Shown in pieces: positions 1-10,200 of a stretch of DNA of 32,121 nt. The position numbers were made by a program, and so were the translations under genes. Position 1 is the first letter of the stretch; every line of letters starts with the position of its first letter. A model generated the notes under the pieces. That model did no database searches, had not been told where the DNA came from, and was given only the letters and a program-made list of their open reading frames with translations. The stretch is taken from IMG/VR virus record IMGVR_UViG_3300022200_001565, positions 1 to 32,121 of that record. The stretch is one strand, 5' to 3'. Source of the DNA: a virus.

Positions 1-815
1 GCGCCGTAACCACCGCCCTGTGTTGTTTGAGTTTTATAATAATACCTCTGGCACCTCGCCAGTTGATCGGAGTATGGGATGTGCTCGAAGGGTGTACTAG
101 TGTCCCCGATTTCCAACTGGACGCCTGTGAGGTACCAGTCATTAGCAGTGTTGTCTGCAAGGTTTACGTTACTAGAAGATACTCGGTTTGCATCAGAAAG
201 AGATGCCCACGATGTTGAGATCGTGCCAGATGTGAAATTTGTTCCCGCACCCAACCAGAAATTTACATGAAGGGAAGCATTGTTGTCATTGGTAAAAGCA
301 CCAGTTGTGTCACCCGCATAGGTTATCGTTTTGTATTCCCAAGTGTCCGCAACAGAAATTGTGTAAGTGCTTGCAATATGTCGGCTGTTATCCACATCAC
401 GAAGCGCAACGGTATACGTTCCCGTTTTATTTGATCGAACCCAAAACGACAAAGTAACAGGAAGGGCGTTGGCTGTTCCCTTTTTTAATTGTTGGAGGTT
501 TTGTCCCTCAAGAATTGTTTGCGCATAAAGATATGCTCCCGCTGCTAAAGAGGCGTTTGCTGTTGTGCAATCTAATTTGTAACTGTTTGCAAAACCTTCA
601 GGCGCAGTGCTTGACTGGGAAATGCTCCAAGTTCCGCTAGACACAGTTTGAAGGGCAAACCTATCTGGCCCTCCATACGTCCCTGTATTTGTTTTTCCAG
701 TAACATCGCCCCGTTGATTTACGGTCATTCCACCGTTCACCACCATATTCCTGTTCGACAAGGCACCATCATCATAGACGTTACCAAGATCTGCAAGTTG
801 TCGTGCCTTGCTCAT
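1..815 (-). CDS. Second tail fibre / receptor-binding protein (3' end cut by window)
   Basis: About 271 codons are visible; the gene runs off the left edge, so its C-terminus is missing. The N-terminus is MSKARQLADLG, followed by a beta-rich segment (MTVNQRG, YGGPDRF, TLSFWVRSNKTGTYTVAL) and then the stretch LTGVQLEIGDTSTPFEHIPYSD-LARCQRYYYKT. That last block is common near the C-terminal part of phage tail and appendage proteins with a carbohydrate-binding jelly-roll. The ATG overlaps the TAA of the upstream fibre gene (TAATG), so translation is probably coupled. It is likely a structural protein at the tail tip that binds the host surface. The family type is fairly clear; the ligand cannot be inferred. 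Confidence 0.8.
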   Translation of the reverse strand, partial: MSKARQLADLGNVYDDGALSNRNMVVNGGMTVNQRGDVTGKTNTGTYGGPDRFALQTVSSGTWSISQSSTAPEGFANSYKLDCTTANASLAAGAYLYAQTILEGQNLQQLKKGTANALPVTLSFWVRSNKTGTYTVALRDVDNSRHIASTYTISVADTWEYKTITYAGDTTGAFTNDNNASLHVNFWLGAGTNFTSGTISTSWASLSDANRVSSSNVNLADNTANDWYLTGVQLEIGDTSTPFEHIPYSDQLARCQRYYYKTQTTQGGGYG

Positions 816-3121
816 TAGTTACCCTCCAGTGCGTCTAATCTTGCTTTAACAGAGGTCATTTCTGTCTCTAATGTTTCTATCTTGGCTATACTTTCCTTCA
901 GTGCAGCCGTGAGCAATGGCACAAGTTTGCTCTGGTCAATCCCCTGCATGACCGCATTGCCATCATCGTCCACCTCATTGTGAGTACCTGTGACTGCCTC
1001 TGGTATGACTAATTGAACTTCGTGTGCTAGGAAGCCATCTACCGTTCTGTCAGGGTCTACAATAAAATTAAACCGTTTGGGTTCTAGTTGTTTGACCCGT
1101 GTAATGCCATCAGTTACGTCTGTTACGTTTTCTTTTAGGCGGTGGTCTGATGAGGTGTTGTAACTGACACCAGTTGTTCCACTTTGTGTTACTCCACCAA
1201 TTTGAGTTGCATTTCTTCTAAACTCTAGAAAACTGGCGCCACTATTACCATTTGAATTACCTATTCCAACATTACCTACTGGTTGCAAAACAACTCCAGG
1301 ATTAGGTGACGCACTAGTAGTCCCCACCAGCAAGTTACCGCTGCTGTCGATGCGAAGTCTCTCTGACCCTGCTGTCTCCATCTTGATAAAGCCATCTGGG
1401 TCTACTTCAATGTCTTCGTTACCATCGTGTGTTTGAAGCTGGATAGGCTGAGATGCATTTTTACCTTTAATGATAAATGCACCATTATTAATTCTTAAAG
1501 ACCCAACATCAGTACCATCAGATTGCTCAATCAGAATTGCATCTTCTTCATTAGACGCTGTCTTTATTGTTGCTATTGCACTAGGACTAGTCGTCCCAAT
1601 CCCAACATTACCGCTGCCGTCCAGCGTCATAGCAGTAGATGTAGCGTTGTCGTCAATACCCTGAGATGTAAACGCACCATTTACAGTAGCAGCGCCGCTA
1701 AAGGTAACATTGCCCGAGAACGTCCCGCCTGTGCTTGCTGGAACCATGTCAGCGGTCGTGAAAGACTTAAAGGCAACAATGTTTAGCTCGTCACCCGTAG
1801 CCGCACCAGAGGCCAGCACAATGCTTGTCCCATTGTTTGCAGTGTAATCTGTGCCATCTTCTAAAGTTATGCCATTTAATGTAACAATCAGATTTTGCTG
1901 AGTATATGATAACGTAGCTGCATTATCATCAGCGCCAGAAAATGTTGTTTGTCCCGATGTGGCTGTGTAATTATAATTTAACAAAGACACGTTGCCAGCC
2001 GATGTTGCTGCAATCCAGTTCGCACCATCGTACACACGCATCTCATTGGCAGTGCTGTTGAAATACAGATCGCCAGCATTTAGCGGATCACCATCATTGT
2101 CCGTTGTTGGATCAGATGTTTTGCTGCCAAGGTAAGTATCATCAAAGTTATCAAAAGCAGACGCCGCAGATGCAGCCGAAGCAGCCGCCGCAGTCTGTGA
2201 TGCTGCCGCAGCCGATGCAGAAGTCGCCGCATTTGTTGCCGATGTTGCCGCATTTGTTTCTGACGTTGCAGCGTTAGTCGCAGAAGTTGCCGCCTCCGCA
2301 GCTTTTGTTGTTGCTGTTGCGGCATTTGTTGAAGCGTTTTGAATATCAACAATATTTGTTGCAGCAGTATTTACGGAAGCAATGTTTGTTGCCACTGTTC
2401 CAATATCAGTTGCATCCCCAGCAACGGCTGTAACATCAGAGCTAATACCAGCTACCGTTGCAATTTCTGTTGCAACACTAGATACATTTGACAAGTGTGT
2501 AGTATTGATTCCAGCAACAGTTGTTACATCAGTTCTAATTGCATTTACATTTTGAATAGCATCCGTTGCATCAGTCCCATCTTCAATGTCAGCAAGCGTT
2601 GCAATGTCAGCACTAATAGCTGAAAGAGTTGATACATCAGAAATTTGAGGCCCAGCTTCAACTGCACCTGTTGTTAAGTTAAATCCTAAAACAGTACCTT
2701 TCCTTGATGCCAAAGATGGCAGTGTCATTGTTGGCGCATTCTCATCATCTGGCGCGCGCAATGCTCTTTCAGATCTATCTTTATTATCAGATGCAATAGC
2801 TGTTAAAGTATCAAGCTGCGTATTCAATGCTGCTCGGTTGATCGCTTGACCAGCACTGAAATCAGTAACACGCTCAATGTCGATTCTTCGCGTAATCGTT
2901 ACTGCATCGTTAAGAACAAGACCTGAGTTAAAAGTAACCGTGCCTGTAGAACCATCACCGCCTGATACAGTGTAATCGGTAGTAATAGTCTTTTGCGTAC
3001 CGTTTACATACACATCTAAGTCAGCATCATCAAAGAACTCAAATGAAACGCTGAATGCAGTTTGCCCAGATGTTGCCGTAAAATGTAATCGCGCAGAGTT
3101 AGCCGAAGAAGATATAGACAT
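815..3121 (-). CDS. Tail fibre protein, T7 gp17-like N-terminus with C-terminal S74 chaperone
   Basis: 768 aa. Residues about 1-130 look like the T7 gp17 N-terminal fibre domain that attaches to the tail (TATSGQTAFSVSFEFFDDADLDVYVNG). Residues about 230-330 form an Ala/Thr/Asn-rich low-complexity shaft (repeats of ATSATNAATS). Then come beta-repeat fibre sequence and, from about residue 657, SSDHRLKENV...GFLAHEVQ: a Peptidase_S74 intramolecular chaperone, which trims itself off after trimerisation using a Ser/Lys pair (here Ser657 or Ser658 and Lys663). The C-terminus ends in a coiled coil. The start has a strong AGGTGAACA leader and lies 45 bp after a TTTGTGCGTTG element, so it may have its own promoter. 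Confidence 0.9.
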   Translation of the reverse strand: MSISSSANSARLHFTATSGQTAFSVSFEFFDDADLDVYVNGTQKTITTDYTVSGGDGSTGTVTFNSGLVLNDAVTITRRIDIERVTDFSAGQAINRAALNTQLDTLTAIASDNKDRSERALRAPDDENAPTMTLPSLASRKGTVLGFNLTTGAVEAGPQISDVSTLSAISADIATLADIEDGTDATDAIQNVNAIRTDVTTVAGINTTHLSNVSSVATEIATVAGISSDVTAVAGDATDIGTVATNIASVNTAATNIVDIQNASTNAATATTKAAEAATSATNAATSETNAATSATNAATSASAAAASQTAAAASAASAASAFDNFDDTYLGSKTSDPTTDNDGDPLNAGDLYFNSTANEMRVYDGANWIAATSAGNVSLLNYNYTATSGQTTFSGADDNAATLSYTQQNLIVTLNGITLEDGTDYTANNGTSIVLASGAATGDELNIVAFKSFTTADMVPASTGGTFSGNVTFSGAATVNGAFTSQGIDDNATSTAMTLDGSGNVGIGTTSPSAIATIKTASNEEDAILIEQSDGTDVGSLRINNGAFIIKGKNASQPIQLQTHDGNEDIEVDPDGFIKMETAGSERLRIDSSGNLLVGTTSASPNPGVVLQPVGNVGIGNSNGNSGASFLEFRRNATQIGGVTQSGTTGVSYNTSSDHRLKENVTDVTDGITRVKQLEPKRFNFIVDPDRTVDGFLAHEVQLVIPEAVTGTHNEVDDDGNAVMQGIDQSKLVPLLTAALKESIAKIETLETEMTSVKARLDALEGN

Positions 3122-3165
3122 TGTTCACCTTTTTTTTCTGTTTTCTATGAAAAACAAAAGATGTT

Positions 3166-3176
3166 CAACGCACAAA
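3166..3176 (-). promoter_or_regulatory. TTTGTGCGTTG element upstream of tail fibre
   Basis: One of five exact copies of the 11-mer on the minus strand. It lies in the 70-bp gap between the gp16-like stop and the tail fibre ATG, 45 bp upstream of the start. A CATAGA box follows, but three bases closer than the -10-like boxes of the other two intergenic copies. Candidate late promoter or activator site. Confidence 0.6.
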
Positions 3177-3191
3177 TAAACTAGGACAAAA

Positions 3192-6100
3192 TTACTGCGC
3201 CCACATTCTTGTGATTGCGTTCATGTCATCTTTCCAAAACCACATGCGCGCAAATGGCAAATTCCTAACAACCTGTTTTGCGCCTTCACCATAGTTTCCA
3301 GAAGCAAACTCATATCCACCCATAAACAAATCTGTAGCTATAGATGGTCCAGCACCAGCAACATTTGTTATTGCATCTACTGCGCTCTCTTTTTGCGGAA
3401 ACTTAGGTTGCAAAAATCCATTGGTAATATTTGGCCCACCAAGAGCAAGCGATGTATGCATAGATTGATAAAATAAATCGCTATACAATGCAGTAACACC
3501 ACTAGAATCCCAAGCCCTAGCAAACCTGTCCTGTGCTGACATCTCATCCCAAGCAAACTCTGCGCCTGATAATGAATATCTCATCTTAACGGACAGATAA
3601 CCCAGACCAAGCATTGTTGTTAAACCAACCGCTCTGTTCTTTAACTGACCATGCGCAGCCGCACCAACCATCTTATTTACATTAGCAAGTGTGTAACTGT
3701 AAAACTGAAATGGTAAGGCTAAGAAACCATTCTCAATCCTAGAATATCCTTTTGCCTTTGGATCTTCTTTGTAACCAAAACGCTTGGCAATATGATGCGG
3801 CACAAACACAACACCATCATTAATAATTGGTCTATCCGCAGGTGTTGCAGCAAGAATTGTATTTAAAATACCAGAGTTCAAAGCAGACCTAAATGTATCT
3901 ACTGTTTCTTGCTGTATTGCATTTTGCTTTTTGTATTCTGCAAATGCTAAATCATTTATTTTATTTTCATACTCAAGAAACTGTCGCTGACTAAGCCTTT
4001 TAGATGGACTTAATCCTTTTTCTATATCTAACTGCTGTTTAAATTCTTCTGTTTTAGATATTTTTGTAAGCTCATCTCTGATAGCAGAATTGTTTGCAAA
4101 ACTTGCAAGAAGTTCATCATCTGGGGGTGCGTCAGAACGCATTAAAGCAGTAATAATTTCGTTTTGATTTGCTATTTCTAAATTAATATATTCTAATTCT
4201 TTTAACAATTTTTTGGGCGAGGTATAAACTCTTGAAAAAGTAAATACATTAGGAGCTTCTGCGTCAGCAACAGTTTCTACATCTATAGTAAATTCTTTCT
4301 TTAATGTTTGTTCTGCATAAATTCCAAGATCTTCTGGTCTAAATCTTGTGTGCATAATTTCATGCAACATTACAAAGTTAGACCAATCTTTTGGAGAATC
4401 AAAAACATCAGGCAAAGGCTTAATGCCTTCACGTCTTGGATTCAGCCAAGCTTTGCTTTCAAAAAACTCGCCCTCAATATAATCTCTGTCAAAAAATATT
4501 GTGTTTGTTGCCCAATTATATCTAGCTGGAACATAACCAACACCTTCACGCATAATGCCAACAGGTGTGCCATCTTCATTGGCTTCAACAATCTTAACAG
4601 TCTTGCCTTCAATCTCAGGAATAAGAAAGCTGGTTGACCATTCATCTGTGTTAGCAAGATACAAACCATTCTGGCTTTGCTGCCAAGGCGCGCGCGCAAT
4701 CTGTTTTGCCATATTCTGATCAATGCCGTAACGCGCAAGCCACTCCCTTTCAAAAGCAGAAGCCTCATTCCTACTTAACTTAATAGATCTTTCAATGATG
4801 GTGTGACCGCGCGCTATACCATCAAGCGTTTTACTCAACTGCGTAATTGGACCAAGGCCATTCAAAGTATAAAATGCATTACGCGCTTTATTCCAAAACT
4901 CAGTAGCATCAACATTGTTTGCCATATCATCAACCATACGAGCAAACGCACTGCCTTTAAGAATATCTATTGCTTCTCCTGATAGGCGTATTTCTGTTGA
5001 TCCCTTCATTCTAATATCTTTATCCAAAAGACCTTGAATGGCTTTAATCATTACCGCACCGTCATGCTCCATAACAATGCGACCAAACTCAGGAACAGCC
5101 GCAACAAAACCAGATCCCATATAGTTAGTTGCCGCTGCTTCTTTCATAACGTAAGCAGCTTTCTGGCTAAGAGCAGATGGATTTCTAAGAACAGCACCAG
5201 CAATACGATCATACATAAGGTTAAAGTCCCTCATGTGCTTGCGTATCTCTTTATCTTTAACGCCCTTCTTAATCATGTCGCGCTCTAAATCAAACACAAC
5301 ATCATCAAGCTCTTTGTTGCCAAACTGTTTTGTAAACTCAAGTCGAGGCGCAATGCGCGCAGTATAGGTTTTCATAATGGCAAGAGGGTCTTGCATAATA
5401 AAATCCCAAACTAATTCATTTGGAATATCTAACTTACGATGCCTAAAGTGTTTTGACCTGCCGTATCCATAACCAATACTTGCTTCATTAGTTGGATCTG
5501 TTTCATTAAGAATATTATCAATCGTATCCTTAACACGTTTATCAATAGCATCCTTATCAGTGCCAAGATATTTCTTAGTCCACTTACCCTTTTCAAGAAC
5601 CCATATTGTTGGATTCTTAAAATACCAATTCCTAAGAATATCCTCAAATCTTCTGCGATCTTTCTCAATGGCCTTATGATTCCAGAAACGAGGAAGAAAG
5701 CTATCTATTGATACCTGATCTGTATCTGCAAAATTATCTAAAGAAGCTTGGGCCTCATCTCTTCTTGCTATTAAATTATTTCTGCGTGACTCCAACCTAG
5801 TCAATAGACGACCTTGAGGAGTAATACCAATCTCATCCTCAATGTTAGCTAAAGCACGATTGAGATAATTTAACTTATCTTTAATGGCCTTCTTGCTTCC
5901 AATCAAACCAACATCTTGGAGTTCGCGCTCTGCTTTCTTAAAGAAATCATCAATAACTCCAATTGCGCGCTTTTCAACTTCAGTAAGTTTTTCAACCTTA
6001 GTTGTTCTTTTCTGATTAATACCGCGCAACCAACTGCCGTAACTGTCATCACGCCGCATTACACTGCGATAAGCTTGAACAACGTCAATGTCCATTACAG

Positions 6101-7286
6101 ACACATTTGCTAACTTCATTTCTTCGCGGAACAACTTAATTAATTGATCGTTTGCTCTGACCCATTCACCATTGCGCACTGCCGCGCGCTGATGCACAGA
6201 AAGAGGGCTGGCAAAGCCAAGAACATTAGCCATCAAATTAACACCAGAATCACCACCAAGCCTTACCATAGCTTCTTTCATCAAGCCTGTAGCTGTATCT
6301 GACTGTAATACTCTTTTAAACGGAGTGCTTACAGCCCTGTAAAAAATACTGTCTGTAAATGCATTCTTGTTAATGGACCAAAGTTTCTCAGGGGTATAAC
6401 CCTGATCAAGAAGTTCTCTTATACCAGCTTCGCGTCTGTAGGCTGATAGCTCTGTTGCAACAATATCTCGCTCTTCCGTTACTGGCGAAAAGTCTTCTTT
6501 GTCCTTCGTCGCAAGTGTTAGCTCTATCTGTTCTTGCTTTTTAGTAAGGTTGGTTATTTTTGACTTTAGTTGCTCAACGCTTAAAGACTCATGTGGCCTA
6601 ACAGCATTAGGAAGATCGTTAAGATCGTTCGCACTTAACTCTGATATATGTTCTATCTGCCTTAATGATTTCTGATAATCAACTAGATCATCCCTCATTT
6701 TAGCAAGTGCAGACGCGCGCCTTGTAATCGGTATTGAAGCAACACCACCAAAGGCGCCACCAAACATAGCAGCACCAGCAATGTTATACATACTTTCTGT
6801 TTGACTTTGCACAGGATCATACGGCTGTATTAATGCCGCCTCAACGCCAGCTTGAATTACCGCGCTACCTAAGCCAACACGCAAAACACTGCGACCAATT
6901 CCAACCGCAGGGCCACCAAGAGGTAAAGCAACAAGATTAAGCGGGTCAAACAAACCTGCAAAAAGCTGAGAAGTAAAAGAAGAATTAGCTAGAACCTGTC
7001 TGCGCTGTATTGATTCATCAATGCCGCGTTTAAGAAATGCCATATGCGCTGGGCTAGTTGCATGACGCAAATCCATAGCAAACAGAGCATGATCCCCAAG
7101 ATCATCAAACGGGTCATATCCCTCTTGGCGCTCACGACCAAAACGATTTCTAGCCCTAATTGATTCCATTATTGGATCATAGGTGTACCCAAGAGTTGCG
7201 CTAACCGTTTCTCTAAATGTTGGCGCAGCAATATCTTGCCTTGGAGAATAAGGGCTAAAGTCTATGGTGTAGGGATTTGTAACCAT
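3192..7286 (-). CDS. Internal virion protein, T7 gp16-like, with HEIMH zinc-protease motif
   Basis: 1364 aa, a size typical of the gp16 class of ejected core proteins. The C-terminal part (Ala/Gly-rich, ending in NLPFARMWFWKDDMNAITRMWAQ) matches the usual end of podovirus gp16-type proteins. Hydrophobic stretches near residues 105-180 could insert in the host envelope. I see no lytic transglycosylase domain at the N-terminus. Instead residues 975-979 read HEIMH inside a segment (WSNFVMLHEIMHTRFRPEDLG) that looks like a zincin active-site helix. The ATG overlaps the stop of the gp15-like gene (TAATG). Role inferred: ejected with the genome to form the channel and perhaps cleave the cell wall or protein. 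Virion role likely; protease activity untested. Confidence 0.82.
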   Translation of the reverse strand: MVTNPYTIDFSPYSPRQDIAAPTFRETVSATLGYTYDPIMESIRARNRFGRERQEGYDPFDDLGDHALFAMDLRHATSPAHMAFLKRGIDESIQRRQVLANSSFTSQLFAGLFDPLNLVALPLGGPAVGIGRSVLRVGLGSAVIQAGVEAALIQPYDPVQSQTESMYNIAGAAMFGGAFGGVASIPITRRASALAKMRDDLVDYQKSLRQIEHISELSANDLNDLPNAVRPHESLSVEQLKSKITNLTKKQEQIELTLATKDKEDFSPVTEERDIVATELSAYRREAGIRELLDQGYTPEKLWSINKNAFTDSIFYRAVSTPFKRVLQSDTATGLMKEAMVRLGGDSGVNLMANVLGFASPLSVHQRAAVRNGEWVRANDQLIKLFREEMKLANVSVMDIDVVQAYRSVMRRDDSYGSWLRGINQKRTTKVEKLTEVEKRAIGVIDDFFKKAERELQDVGLIGSKKAIKDKLNYLNRALANIEDEIGITPQGRLLTRLESRRNNLIARRDEAQASLDNFADTDQVSIDSFLPRFWNHKAIEKDRRRFEDILRNWYFKNPTIWVLEKGKWTKKYLGTDKDAIDKRVKDTIDNILNETDPTNEASIGYGYGRSKHFRHRKLDIPNELVWDFIMQDPLAIMKTYTARIAPRLEFTKQFGNKELDDVVFDLERDMIKKGVKDKEIRKHMRDFNLMYDRIAGAVLRNPSALSQKAAYVMKEAAATNYMGSGFVAAVPEFGRIVMEHDGAVMIKAIQGLLDKDIRMKGSTEIRLSGEAIDILKGSAFARMVDDMANNVDATEFWNKARNAFYTLNGLGPITQLSKTLDGIARGHTIIERSIKLSRNEASAFEREWLARYGIDQNMAKQIARAPWQQSQNGLYLANTDEWSTSFLIPEIEGKTVKIVEANEDGTPVGIMREGVGYVPARYNWATNTIFFDRDYIEGEFFESKAWLNPRREGIKPLPDVFDSPKDWSNFVMLHEIMHTRFRPEDLGIYAEQTLKKEFTIDVETVADAEAPNVFTFSRVYTSPKKLLKELEYINLEIANQNEIITALMRSDAPPDDELLASFANNSAIRDELTKISKTEEFKQQLDIEKGLSPSKRLSQRQFLEYENKINDLAFAEYKKQNAIQQETVDTFRSALNSGILNTILAATPADRPIINDGVVFVPHHIAKRFGYKEDPKAKGYSRIENGFLALPFQFYSYTLANVNKMVGAAAHGQLKNRAVGLTTMLGLGYLSVKMRYSLSGAEFAWDEMSAQDRFARAWDSSGVTALYSDLFYQSMHTSLALGGPNITNGFLQPKFPQKESAVDAITNVAGAGPSIATDLFMGGYEFASGNYGEGAKQVVRNLPFARMWFWKDDMNAITRMWAQ

Positions 7287-10200
7287 TATCTTCTAAGGTC
7301 CATTAAGAATTCCATAATAGGTCCATAAGTCGGATCATTTAAAACTGCTGCTGGATCTTTTAAATTAGCTTCATCCAACAACTCATTTATTAAAGTTGCT
7401 GCATATCTTTTTCTAAGACTTGGCGCAATCTTTGTGACATCCCCAACAAATATAGCCTTATAAGCTTTAACATATTGTCTAGCCTTTGTGCTTTCATCAA
7501 GGTTATAAAGTCTTGCACCCCTATCCTCAAATAATGTTTTTGCTGCAACATTTGCTTCAACCAAATTTGTTAAGTTTTCTTTAACAGCTTCTGTTCTCAT
7601 TGGAGTAGTAACAAATTCATCAGCAGCCGCCTTAACATCTCTTGCTTCTTGGATTACTTTTGCTTCTGCACTCGTTCTTTTAATTTTAAGTTTTTGTTTA
7701 AAGCCACGCTCACCAGTTGAAACAAAGATAGCGTGTTGTATTTTATTACCTTCTCCATCGGTTGTTTCCATTTGATATGGGACGCCCTCTTTATTTACAA
7801 CAACATAAGTTTGACCCTTATATTGAGTATCATAACCAACCCTCGAAAGATAATATTCTCCAACATCAGCAAACTCAGATTCACCAGTAAGCTCGTTAAA
7901 CATTTCAACAGCGCCGACTACATTTCGTCTAAGTTCTTCACCAGCATATTCATAAAATTCATCTCCATTTCCATTCGTTGTAATATCAAGTGCAAATGGA
8001 GAAAGAGTGCTATCACTGCCAAATGTCACAACGCGCTCATCTTTCATAGCGCGACTTTTAACAACATCCTTTAACACTTGTTCGGGTTTAAAAGTTTCAC
8101 CTGTTGCTCTTGTACGAGAATACTCCGCGCGCAAAGCAGCAACACCAAATTCAACAAGCTCTGGATCTTCTAAATAATCAGAATTTGTATTAACAACGTA
8201 ATGATCAAGACTTTTAGGTTTATCAAGTTTTTCAAACAAGTTGTCTCTAAACGCCTCGTTTTCCATTACCAATGTCATATCATTAAATATGCGAACAAGT
8301 GCGGCCTCACGCGCTGCATCATCAAGACTAGGATTAATATTCATTTCTGCAATAACAAGCGCATCAAGCATTGCCTTTGTATCATTATCTAACGCACCCT
8401 CTAATCCTTTTGATTTGAAAGTATTTCCCTTTACTGGATTAAGAGGATCAGTAAACGCTCTGTAAAATCGTAATACTTTACTCATCGAAAAATTAGGATC
8501 AGACATCCCACCATTTGCAGCTTGCTCTAATACTTCTACAAGTGCTTGAGGTGGAACCGCATGATACATTTGAATTTGAGTTTCAAACTGTTTAACAGCA
8601 ACAATATCTTTGCCGTCCATATTCGGATTAATAAATGCATCAGTAAGACTTTTAAAACCAAGGCCGACTGCTGTTGGTTCCAGACTTTCCGAAACAAGTT
8701 CTCTACTGTCCTGATTATTAACCAACTCACCGAGAACAGCCATCCTAAGTTTTTGATTATTTTCTAAGGTATCAGCTTCCGCAGCTAACCTTTGGCTTAT
8801 TGTTCCAACTTTTCTACTTACTGCGCCAGATAATTGAGCATCATCTAAGTTTTGACTTGCTTTTGCAGCAAGAGATTTTTCTTCGTCTGTAAGTTTTGGT
8901 AAGCTTTCTGGCTCTTCACCAGTTATTAAATAAGTCTCCAAAGCCATAAGCTTTGAGCTACTATTAACGTCAGAAAACAATTCTGTTAAATAACTACGAC
9001 CAGCAGCAACTTGCAACTGACCTTCCAAAACACGCCGTTGCTCTAATGATAAATCAGATTCCCTAATTGATTTTTCATAATTATTATATTTATCTGTAGG
9101 CTCACCATTTGCTGTTAGATTGGACTTATCTAGTCGAATAGCGTCTTCTAACTCAGAAAAGTTTTCATATTGATTGGCAAAGTTTTTGCGACCTGCTTCA
9201 TCATTGAAAGAATTAGCTAACTGAATTGCCTGTTCTGCAAAATCAATTTCTTCAACATCACCATCTATATATGTAATCATTTTTGCTCTATCAGCCATTG
9301 CTGAATTGAGAGCATCTAATCTTTCTAAATCAGAGTCACTTCCTGTTGTAAGATAAGTTCTAAGCGCATCTAACTGTTCTAAGTTTTCAGCATCAGCAAC
9401 AGTTCTGCTAATTAAACCATCGGCTATTGAAGATATCTTTAGCAAAGAACCTGCTGTATAAGTCTTAACAGACTCTGATGTTTCGCCGTCCTCAATTGCA
9501 ATTCGTGCTTGTTTTTTAGCAACAGAATATTCATCATATGCTGCATCAATAGCAGACTGCAAGGCAGTCATATTTACTGACCTACCTATATTAGCATATT
9601 CACTTGTTGAAATAACAGATGCTGCTGTTAATCTTTTCTGCGCAGCTACAAGATCAGTAAATGCATTTCTATCTCGGGCATTTTTTACAAGAGGTAATGC
9701 AAATTGCCTAACCTCATCTTGTAAAACAAGATTTTGTTCAGAAGCCCGAAGGGTTTCTCTTAATATGTTAAACCTATTATCATTTGGTAAAAAATCTGGA
9801 TCACCTGTATTTATACCATGATAGATTTGATCAAGTTCATTACTTGATAGCTCTGGCCCTAGCCTAGAAAGCTCATGGGCAATAGTTCCTCTAGCTTTTG
9901 CGGCTCTTCTTTTTAGGTTAAATAATAAAAAATCACTGTTTTGGACATAGCCAGCTTTTAAGTCATTTTGATTTCTAGCATCAAGAGCAGCTATAACTTC
10001 TTCAGCAGCATCAAACTGACCATTTGCATATAAAAGTTCATAAGTATTAAGCCCTTCACTATTTGCAAAGTCATTTGCTTTTGCCATTTCAGCTTCATGT
10101 CTTTGCATCGCTGCAAGCTGAAGGTTGTGATAAAAATTGCTTGTTAGCTGCGCGCCAGTATTCTGAATTAATTGTGTGAAGACTGTGCTTTCTTCAGCAT

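Noticed and set aside
2160-2340. CRISPR-like or tandem-repeat array
   Set aside because: The repeats are imperfect, codon-phased and encode the fibre shaft; there are no spacers.
2080-2352. 90-residue frame rich in Gln, Arg and Leu on the minus strand
   Set aside because: It is the out-of-frame reading of the Ala/Thr/Asn-repeat shaft of the tail fibre.
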